Position numbers and translations under genes: made by a program
NCBI GenBank assembly: GCA_003554115.1
Contig: PWFE01000112.1
Location: 1-8,499 of the forward strand
Direction: 5' to 3'
Length of the DNA: 8,499 nucleotides
Source of the DNA: Haloferacaceae archaeon
Lineage (GTDB): Archaea; Halobacteriota; Halobacteria; Halobacteriales; Haloferacaceae
Part shown: piece by piece, positions 1-5,249 of the stretch
Position numbering within the stretch: position 1 is the stretch's first letter
Layout: each line of letters begins with the position of its first letter
The notes under the pieces: generated by a model
Databases searched by the model: none
Told to the model about the DNA's origin: nothing
Seen by the model: the letters and a program-made list of their open reading frames with translations, nothing else

Positions 1-131
1 AGTTTTCTGGCGTCTTCGGCTCGCAGAAAGCCCATATACTCGTTTGGGTGGCTCTCTTCGGAGGCTTCCAAGGCAAACTCAAGGGTATCGCGGGCAATAC
101 CGAGAATCTCACTCGATCTGAAGAGCCGCAT
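1..131 (-). CDS. JAMM/MPN (Mov34/PAD-1) family metalloprotease, N-terminal fragment cut by the window edge
   Basis: Reading the minus strand from an ATG at 131 gives 43 open codons that run off the left edge. The peptide begins MRLFRSSEILGIARDTLEFA and continues with EASEESHPNEYMGFLRAED. The helix followed by HPNEYMGFLR matches the start of haloarchaeal MPN/JAMM-domain proteins as I remember them. Glu31 would be the conserved glutamate that assists the zinc-bound water, while the zinc-binding HxH...D part lies outside the window. Known JAMM proteases of this group in Haloferax remove ubiquitin-like SAMP modifiers from proteins; that role here is inference from the family. The gene is too short in this window to be noticed by a length filter. 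It is divergent from the DHH gene at 240, with 108 bp between the starts and a TATA-like box about 27 bp upstream. Assignment rests on a short fragment, so the exact subfamily is open. Confidence 0.72.
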   Translation of the reverse strand, partial: MRLFRSSEILGIARDTLEFALEASEESHPNEYMGFLRAEDARK

Positions 132-153
132 TGTCGAATTTCGGGGTGGCGAG

Positions 154-163
154 CATCTAAGGG
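154..163 (-). promoter_or_regulatory. Putative TATA box for the JAMM-family gene
   Basis: On the minus strand the sequence reads CCCTTAGATG, centred about 27 bp upstream of the ATG at 131. That is the distance expected for a leaderless haloarchaeal transcript. The match to an archaeal TATA box is only moderate and no transcript data are available. Confidence 0.35.
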
Positions 164-206
164 TTCCGGAACGTCGACCCAGCGACTGGGGCCAGCCGAA
201 GATAAC

Positions 207-215
207 AAGCTTAAC
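207..215 (+). promoter_or_regulatory. Putative TATA box for the RecJ-like DHH gene
   Basis: The plus strand reads AAGCTTAAC, centred about 29 bp before the ATG at 240. This fits a leaderless transcript and supports 240 over the upstream GTG as the start. It is a weak match and would act back to back with the box at 154-163. Confidence 0.35.
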
Positions 216-239
216 ACGTCGGTCCCCCAAAGGGCGGGT

Positions 240-2138
240 ATGACCGAGGATACCGCCGGGGAGTCCGGCGAGCGGGATGATTCGCGTCCCGTCGTTTACG
301 ATCTCGCGCCCGATTGCACGCTGACTGACGTCACCGAGGGTGCGAACTACCATGCCGTCGTCAACGGTGTTGTTGCCTACGGCGTGTTCGTCGACATCTC
401 TGACTCCGTCTCCGGCCTCGTACACGAATCGAATCTTGAAAAGACATACAGCGTCGGCGACCGACTTGTCGTCGAACTCGAAGAGCTGAAAGAAAACGGC
501 GATATCGCCTTCGACGTCCCCGATATCGAAAACTACCGTACCGATATCGTCGACCACATCCCCGAAATCACCCCCATTGCAGATCTCGAAACCGGCAACG
601 AAGCCACCATTGAAGGCTCAGTCGTCCAGATCAAACAAACTGGTGGGCCAACGATTTTCCATCTCAACGACGGCACCGGAATCATTAGCGCCGCGGCCTT
701 CGAAGAAGCCGGCGTCAGGGCGTATCCTGCTGCCGAACTCGACGACATCGTCCGGATCAGCGGCCGCATCGAATCCCACCGCGATACTCAACAGATCGAA
801 GTCGACTCGCTGTCGGTGCTCGACGGTGAGGCCAAAGCCGACGCCCACGAGACACTCCAGGCTGCTCTCGACGAACGAGCCACGCCCGCCGACATCGAGC
901 CACTCATCGAGTGGCCCGCATTCGAGCCGATTTTCGAGGAGCTGCAGGGAGTTGCCCGTTTGCTCCGCCAAACAGTGTTGGAGGGTCGACCGATCCGCGT
1001 CCGACACCACGCCGACGGCGACGGCATGTGTGCGGCCGCCCCCGTCCAACTCGCGCTCGAAAACCTCATTGCTGAGGTCCACGGCGACCCCGAGGCTCCA
1101 CGCCACCTATTTAAAAGACTCCCCAGTAAGGCACCGTATTACGAAATGGAGGACGTCACACGCGACCTGAACTTCGCTCTTGAGGGCCAATCACGGCATG
1201 GCCAGAAACTCCCGTTCCTCCTCATGCTCGACAACGGCTCAACCGAAGAGGACGTGCCGGCCTACCAGAATCTCGCCCACTACGACATCCCAATCGCAGT
1301 TATCGACCACCACCACCCCGACCCCGAGGCGGTTGAACCGTTGTTGGACGCCCACGTCAACCCGTATCTGTACGACGAGGACTACCGGATCACGACGGGA
1401 ATGATGTGTGTCGAACTCGCCCGACTGATCGATCCACAGATCAGCGAGGATCTCGAACACGTTCCAGCGGTTGCGGGCCTTTCGGACCGCTCGAAAGCCG
1501 ACGCGATGCGGCAGTACGTTGAGCTCGCAGGCGAGGCTGGCTACGACCGCGCCCACCTCGAAGACATCGGTGAAGCACTCGACTATGCGGCCCACTGGCT
1601 CCGCTACAGCGAGGGCAAAACGCTCGTGACAGACGTCCTCGACGTGGGCTGTGAGGACGCCGACCGTCACAAACAGCTCATCGAGTTCCTCTCCGAACGC
1701 GCCGAACGTGATGTCGACCGCCAGCTTGAGGCGGTCGAGCCCCACGTTGAACACGAACGGCTCGATTCGGAGGCGCATCTGTACCGCGTCGACCTCGACA
1801 ACTTCGCCCACCGATTTACCTACCCCGCACCCGGAAAGACGACCGGCAACCTCCACGACCGCAAGGTCAAAGAAACCGGCGAGCCCGTGATCACCATCGG
1901 CTACGGTCCCGACTTTGCAGTGCTCCGCTCTGATGGCGTGCGGCTCGACATTCCGCGGATGGTCACCGAACTCAACGAAGAGCTGCCCGGTGCCGGTGTC
2001 TCCGGCGGCGGCCACCTAGTTGTCGGCTCGATCAAGTTCGTCAAAGGCCGCAGAGAATCAGTAATTGAGCTCTTGGTCGAGAAGATGGCCGAAGCCGACC
2101 TCGACGAAGCACTGTCGACGGCTGCCCCGCTGGAGTAG
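240..2138 (+). CDS. RecJ-like DHH/DHHA1 phosphoesterase with S1 and OB-fold domains
   Basis: This 632-residue protein is a predicted RecJ-type nuclease or phosphoesterase. Domains in order: an S1-like RNA-binding domain at about residues 32-92 (AVVNGVVAYGVFVDIS...GLVHES), an OB fold at about 113-195 (EATIEGSVVQI...LNDGTGIISAAAF), a DHH domain from about 250, and a DHHA1 domain to the end. DHH metal-site motifs are intact: HADGDG at 257-262, Asp331 in LMLDNGS, and DHHH at 356-359. The DHHA1 substrate motif GGGH is at 589-592. Archaeal RecJ-like proteins act on single-stranded DNA or RNA, and some associate with the replisome (GINS/Cdc45 relatives); the substrate here is unknown. The frame stays open upstream to a GTG at 48, but that 64-residue extension overlaps the divergent JAMM gene and looks unlike protein, so ATG 240 is preferred. 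The gene ends 17 bp before the convergent PLD stop. Family assignment is secure; the cellular role is not. Confidence 0.9.
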   Translation: MTEDTAGESGERDDSRPVVYDLAPDCTLTDVTEGANYHAVVNGVVAYGVFVDISDSVSGLVHESNLEKTYSVGDRLVVELEELKENGDIAFDVPDIENYRTDIVDHIPEITPIADLETGNEATIEGSVVQIKQTGGPTIFHLNDGTGIISAAAFEEAGVRAYPAAELDDIVRISGRIESHRDTQQIEVDSLSVLDGEAKADAHETLQAALDERATPADIEPLIEWPAFEPIFEELQGVARLLRQTVLEGRPIRVRHHADGDGMCAAAPVQLALENLIAEVHGDPEAPRHLFKRLPSKAPYYEMEDVTRDLNFALEGQSRHGQKLPFLLMLDNGSTEEDVPAYQNLAHYDIPIAVIDHHHPDPEAVEPLLDAHVNPYLYDEDYRITTGMMCVELARLIDPQISEDLEHVPAVAGLSDRSKADAMRQYVELAGEAGYDRAHLEDIGEALDYAAHWLRYSEGKTLVTDVLDVGCEDADRHKQLIEFLSERAERDVDRQLEAVEPHVEHERLDSEAHLYRVDLDNFAHRFTYPAPGKTTGNLHDRKVKETGEPVITIGYGPDFAVLRSDGVRLDIPRMVTELNEELPGAGVSGGGHLVVGSIKFVKGRRESVIELLVEKMAEADLDEALSTAAPLE

Positions 2139-2155
2139 CCACTTACTACGCCTGT

Positions 2156-3808
2156 TTAGTTGCTTCCTACCGTCTCGGCAAATTCGAGTCGACGTTTGAG
2201 TAGTAGTACCGTCCCGGCCGCAAGACCAACGCTGACGACGACAACACCGACCGGAATCTCGTCGTGTCCGTCGGCCGAGTCGCCATCCCAGTCGCTGGCA
2301 AACACCTTGGCGTAGTAGTCGGCGACCGCCTCGTCTTCGATGGCGACTGCGACCTCGCGGTTGTTCGTTGCTGAGTTGTTGTTCCAGTTGAGGCTGCCGA
2401 CAATTGCGGTGTCATCGGCGACGATTCCTTTGGCGTGAATCTTGCCGAAGCGGTCGGTGTCCTCGGCGAGTCTAACTTCGAGGGAATCGTCGGCTTTCTC
2501 TCTGAGTTCCTCGGCCAGTGCCTTGTTATCGCTCTCGTCGTACCACTCACTACCCAAGAGAATTCTGACCTCGACACCGCGGTCGGCCGCGCGGATCGCC
2601 GCGCGAAGGAGGCCGAAGTCGGTGTCGCTGATTCGTGGCTGGACGACAAGCAGTCGGTCGTCCGTTTCATCGATCTCGTCGACGAGTTGCTCAACGGCGT
2701 TATCTGGCGCAGCCAGCAGTGTGAGTTCGTCGACCGTCGTCGATTTCGGGCGGTGGGTTTCCGGGTAGCTGCCGGCTGCTGAGCCGTGGCTATGGGTGTC
2801 TGTCGTCTCGCGGAACGTATCCCACGAGGTTGTATCTTTCCAGCCCGCATCGTGTTCAAAAACGGCACCTAACTCGTCGGCTGTTTTCGGTGAGTCGACG
2901 ACTACTCCCCAGCCGCGGTTTTCAGCCCCGCCGGTGCCGGAGGGCTTCCAGTTTTCGGTGAGCACGACCGCCCGGTCGTCGACGACAGCGTACTTCGGAT
3001 GGTGGTAGCGAAATCGGGTTCGCTCGCCAGTCATCACCTGAACGTCGACGCCTGCATCGGTGAGGTCGTCCAGTCGGTCAGCCTGTGCGTCTGGGATCCC
3101 ACCGACGGGACCACCCTCAATGAGAACCGCAACGTCGACGCCGCGGTCGTGGGCTGCGATGAGTTCGTTGGTTACGCGGGGGGATGTTAGCGTGTAGGCT
3201 GCCAGATACAGCCGCTTGTCGGCATCGTCGATGGCATCGACGGGTAGCTCATTGGCATCAGGGAGGACGAACGCCTCAACCGGTTTGTCGTCGACGGTCT
3301 TTGGGTCTCGTGGCTCGAAGCCATCGGGCTGCCAGCTAGGCTCGTGGTCTGCCCGCCAGCGATGGCTTTCGGGTGCTCGATCGTAGCTCACGCTGTCGAC
3401 TGTCCGGCCATCTCGCTGGAGTTCAAGCCGGTCGCCGTCGACAGCCAACCGGAGATAGCTCTCGGTTTCGGTAACTGTCGCGTTGGTGTGTGCGGCGGTT
3501 TTGTCCGGATGGCGGCTGATGGCGAACGTCCCAGTCTGGTTCGGGAGCGTGGCTGTGCTGTGGCCATCGGTGAGCGTCCACTCGCCCGGTTCATTGAGAT
3601 CGACGAGTACGTACTCGCCGCGATTCTGCTCAGTCGGTGGGTTTGGATACAACTCGACGATTTGGCCACTGTCGACGGCTGTGGGGGAAGGGTGTGTGGT
3701 GTCGTATGCTGCCGTCGAACCGGCCGCTGCGGGGGCGACAGCGGTAACCACGAGACAGCCGACCAGACAGGCGAACAGTCGGCGTCCGACGACAGTCTGA
3801 CGAACCAC
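2156..3808 (-). CDS. Exported phospholipase D-like (double HKD) protein with lamin-tail-like N-terminal domain and C-terminal membrane anchor
   Basis: This 550-residue protein carries two PLD catalytic motifs: HPK...D with His270, Lys272 and Asp277, and HAK...D with His458, Lys460 and Asp465, the latter followed by a canonical GSLN. Two HKD motifs in one chain normally form one active site that cleaves phosphodiester bonds in nucleic acid or phospholipid. The N terminus has a signal-like segment (hydrophobic residues about 11-29, ending in an Ala-rich stretch) preceded by GRRLFA, which fits a twin-arginine pattern. Residues about 45-165 resemble a lamin-tail-type beta domain (IVELYPNPP, GEYVLV, EWTL, paired Trp near the end); this is my reading, not a certain match. 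A single membrane helix lies at about 518-537, followed by Lys-Arg-Arg, suggesting an external enzyme anchored at the C terminus. The start is GTG; an in-frame stop lies just upstream at 3827-3829, and a TATA box sits 25 bp upstream of the GTG. The substrate cannot be told from sequence. Confidence 0.85.
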   Translation of the reverse strand: MVRQTVVGRRLFACLVGCLVVTAVAPAAAGSTAAYDTTHPSPTAVDSGQIVELYPNPPTEQNRGEYVLVDLNEPGEWTLTDGHSTATLPNQTGTFAISRHPDKTAAHTNATVTETESYLRLAVDGDRLELQRDGRTVDSVSYDRAPESHRWRADHEPSWQPDGFEPRDPKTVDDKPVEAFVLPDANELPVDAIDDADKRLYLAAYTLTSPRVTNELIAAHDRGVDVAVLIEGGPVGGIPDAQADRLDDLTDAGVDVQVMTGERTRFRYHHPKYAVVDDRAVVLTENWKPSGTGGAENRGWGVVVDSPKTADELGAVFEHDAGWKDTTSWDTFRETTDTHSHGSAAGSYPETHRPKSTTVDELTLLAAPDNAVEQLVDEIDETDDRLLVVQPRISDTDFGLLRAAIRAADRGVEVRILLGSEWYDESDNKALAEELREKADDSLEVRLAEDTDRFGKIHAKGIVADDTAIVGSLNWNNNSATNNREVAVAIEDEAVADYYAKVFASDWDGDSADGHDEIPVGVVVVSVGLAAGTVLLLKRRLEFAETVGSN

Positions 3809-3829
3809 GCGGTGAATGCTGCCCCTTCA

Positions 3830-3837
3830 TATAAAAA
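3830..3837 (-). promoter_or_regulatory. TATA box for the PLD-like gene
   Basis: The minus strand reads TTTTTATA, a good archaeal TATA match, centred 25 bp upstream of the GTG at 3808. This predicts transcription starting at or within a base or two of the start codon, and so supports the choice of GTG. Confidence 0.6.
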
Positions 3838-3840
3838 CAT

Positions 3841-3870
3841 CGGGCGGTCGACGTGGCACTTATCCGCCCG
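3841..3870. repeat. 7-bp inverted repeat between the divergent PLD and DUF456 promoters
   Basis: CGGGCGG at 3841-3847 is perfectly repeated in inverse as CCGCCCG at 3864-3870, with 16 bp between the arms. The right arm touches the TATA-like element of the DUF456 gene, and the left arm starts four bases beyond the PLD TATA box. The position would suit a regulator binding site, but 7-bp inverted matches arise by chance in GC-rich DNA. Confidence 0.4.
3859..3864 (+). promoter_or_regulatory. Putative TATA box for the DUF456 gene
   Basis: CTTATC is centred about 27 bp before the ATG at 3888, consistent with a leaderless transcript. A stronger AT-rich element (ATATAAAAA, 3829-3837) lies further upstream and could instead serve this gene with a leader of about 30 nt, as well as the PLD gene on the other strand. 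Confidence 0.35.
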
Positions 3871-3887
3871 AGTGTCGAGAGATACGT

Positions 3888-4370
3888 ATGGTCGAATTGG
3901 TGTTGCTGGCAGCACTCGCGCTGTTGGTTGTCGGCGTCGTCGGCAGCGTCGTGCCGCTGGTGCCGTCAGGACTCGTCTCGCTGGCCGGTGTCTGGACGTA
4001 CGTGCTGTTCGGCAGCGAGTCTGTCGGCCCAATCGTGATCGCGGTACTAACGCTGACCGCGTTGCTTGCGGCCGTTTTTGAGCATTTTGGTGGGCCGCTC
4101 GCTGCCAAAGCCAGCGGCTCGTCGAATCAGGTGATGGTTGCCTCGACGATTGGCGGACTGTTGTTGCTGTTCGTACTGGGTCCAATCGGGGTTATCGTCG
4201 GCGTCGTCGGCACCGTCTTTCTGCTCGAATTGAAAGGCGGAACCGAGATCGAAACCGCCGCACGCCGGTCGGTGTACACCGCTGCCGGGGTGTTGGCCTC
4301 TTCGGTCGTCCAGATTCTGTTGACGCTATCGATTCTGGCTGCGTTCGTGCTGTTCGTGGTCGTGCTCTGA
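3888..4370 (+). CDS. DUF456 family integral membrane protein
   Basis: This 160-residue, strongly hydrophobic protein fits the DUF456 family in length and sequence. The N-terminal part has the family's Pro-Gly-rich hydrophobic signature (SVVPLVPSGLVSLAGVWTYV, about residues 20-39). A short polar loop with EHFGGPLAAKASGSS at 65-79 precedes two Gly/Leu/Val-rich helices at about 84-113. A charged stretch (LKGGTEIETAARRS) follows, then a final hydrophobic region at about 130-160. Roughly five membrane spans are expected. No catalytic residues are visible, and the family's function is not established to my knowledge. ATG 3888 is preferred over an upstream in-frame start at 3816, because the hydrophobic protein begins here and the added residues would cross the promoter and inverted repeat. 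It is followed after 87 bp by the metal transporter on the same strand. Co-transcription is possible, but a separate TATA-like box lies between them. Confidence 0.83.
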   Translation: MVELVLLAALALLVVGVVGSVVPLVPSGLVSLAGVWTYVLFGSESVGPIVIAVLTLTALLAAVFEHFGGPLAAKASGSSNQVMVASTIGGLLLLFVLGPIGVIVGVVGTVFLLELKGGTEIETAARRSVYTAAGVLASSVVQILLTLSILAAFVLFVVVL

Positions 4371-4427
4371 GCAGCCGCTGGTTCGACGTTCGATTATTAC
4401 GATCCCCTGATTTCGGTAGTAACAACC

Positions 4428-4435
4428 GGTTTAGG
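4428..4435 (+). promoter_or_regulatory. Putative TATA box for the metal transporter gene
   Basis: GGTTTAGG is centred about 26 bp before the ATG at 4458, the spacing expected for a leaderless haloarchaeal gene. I saw no obvious NikR-like operator or other dyad in the rest of the 4371-4457 gap. Confidence 0.4.
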
Positions 4436-4457
4436 CCCCGAGAGATGACGATCCGGT

Positions 4458-5249
4458 ATGGATCTCGGACTCATCGTCGCGGTAGTGGGCCTTGGGGTGA
4501 TCCACGGCGTGTTGCCGGATCACGGCTGGCCGATTGCGGCGACATACGCGTTGGGCTACGACCGACGGTGGCTCCGTGGGACCGTTGCCGCGCTGATTCT
4601 CGGCGTCGGCCATCTCATCAGTAGTGTCGCGCTCGTAGTCGCATACTTTTGGTTTGCCAGCTTTGCGGCGTTCGCCGAAGGGCCGTGGATGAAGCCGATT
4701 GCCGGTGGGCTCTTGGTCGCACTCGGCATTTATGAGTACGTCAGCGGTGGCCATGGAAATCACGACCACAGCCACAGTCACGATCACGACCACGGCCACT
4801 TCCACGATGCTGACCACGACCACGACCATCATCACGACCACAGCCACGCTGCTGACCACGGCCAGCAAGACGGCCACAAAACGAGTGAGTCGACCGGATT
4901 TCTGGCGAGCCTTCGGGGTCGACTACCCGGCAGCGGCCACATGCATCCCACACAGGAACACGCCGAACAGGGGTTGTTGACTCTTGGGGTCACCGCACTT
5001 GTTCTCGGATTTGCACACGAAGAGCCGATTCAGATTCTGGCAATCTGTGCGGGCACACAGTTCTGTCTCGAACTCATGATACTGTACTCGCTGGCGGTGA
5101 TCGCCGCGATTCTCGCGCCGACGCTACTGTTGATCGCTGGCTATCAGCACCATCGTGAAAAAATCGAACAGTATACGCCCTACCTGCCGACACTCACGGC
5201 GGTCGTACTCGTTGCGGTCGGCATGGCGTTCATCGTCGGCATCTTCTAG
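4458..5249 (+). CDS. NicO/RcnA-like nickel/cobalt transporter with His-rich loop
   Basis: This 263-residue membrane protein has about six spans (near residues 3-19, 41-66, 78-95, 172-196, 203-229 and 243-262). Between spans 3 and 4 is a metal-binding-type loop with 18 His in residues 99-140, mixed with Asp. Span 1 carries H16-GVLP-D21-H22, matching the HX4DH signature of nickel/cobalt transporters. A second conserved stretch, LGFAHEEPIQI at 183-193, sits where these families have another polar motif in a helix. The topology with a His-rich loop resembles the RcnA efflux protein, while other members import Ni or Co; direction and metal cannot be decided here. The gene follows DUF456 by 87 bp and has its own TATA-like box. 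Its TAG stop overlaps the stop of the convergent ppsA gene. No nickel enzyme or metal regulator is encoded in the window. Confidence 0.8.
   Translation: MDLGLIVAVVGLGVIHGVLPDHGWPIAATYALGYDRRWLRGTVAALILGVGHLISSVALVVAYFWFASFAAFAEGPWMKPIAGGLLVALGIYEYVSGGHGNHDHSHSHDHDHGHFHDADHDHDHHHDHSHAADHGQQDGHKTSESTGFLASLRGRLPGSGHMHPTQEHAEQGLLTLGVTALVLGFAHEEPIQILAICAGTQFCLELMILYSLAVIAAILAPTLLLIAGYQHHREKIEQYTPYLPTLTAVVLVAVGMAFIVGIF
4752..4847 (+). repeat. Low-complexity His/Asp codon repeat within the transporter gene
   Basis: This stretch encodes residues 99-130 of the transporter and consists largely of CAC/CAT alternating with GAC and AGC codons. It creates imperfect 6-bp periodicity and long stop-free shadow frames rich in Thr, and in Gly/Arg on the other strand. 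It is coding low complexity rather than a mobile or CRISPR repeat. Such tracts can change length by slippage. Confidence 0.75.

Noticed and set aside
48..239. Extended N terminus of the DHH protein from a GTG at 48
   Set aside because: It overlaps the JAMM gene on the other strand and the probable promoters of both genes, and the translated segment has no haloarchaeal acidic character or domain. The S1 domain starts well after ATG 240.
1239..2015. Long minus-strand open frame inside the DHH gene (258 codons)
   Set aside because: It is antisense to a clearly conserved DHH/DHHA1 coding region. In GC-rich haloarchaeal genes such frames stay open because of codon bias; the translation shows no recognisable domain.
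3344..4081. Long plus-strand frame crossing the PLD gene and into DUF456 (245 codons)
   Set aside because: It is antisense to the PLD gene, crosses the promoter gap and overlaps DUF456 in another frame; the Cys/Arg-rich translation looks like a shadow.
4752..4847. CRISPR-like or tandem-repeat array
   Set aside because: The periodicity is about 6 bp, imperfect, and wholly explained by His-Asp codons; there are no spacers of constant length.
4699..4980. Thr-rich plus-strand frame and Gly/Arg-rich minus-strand frame over the His tract
   Set aside because: Both are out-of-frame readings of the CAC/GAC codon tract in the transporter and have no independent support.
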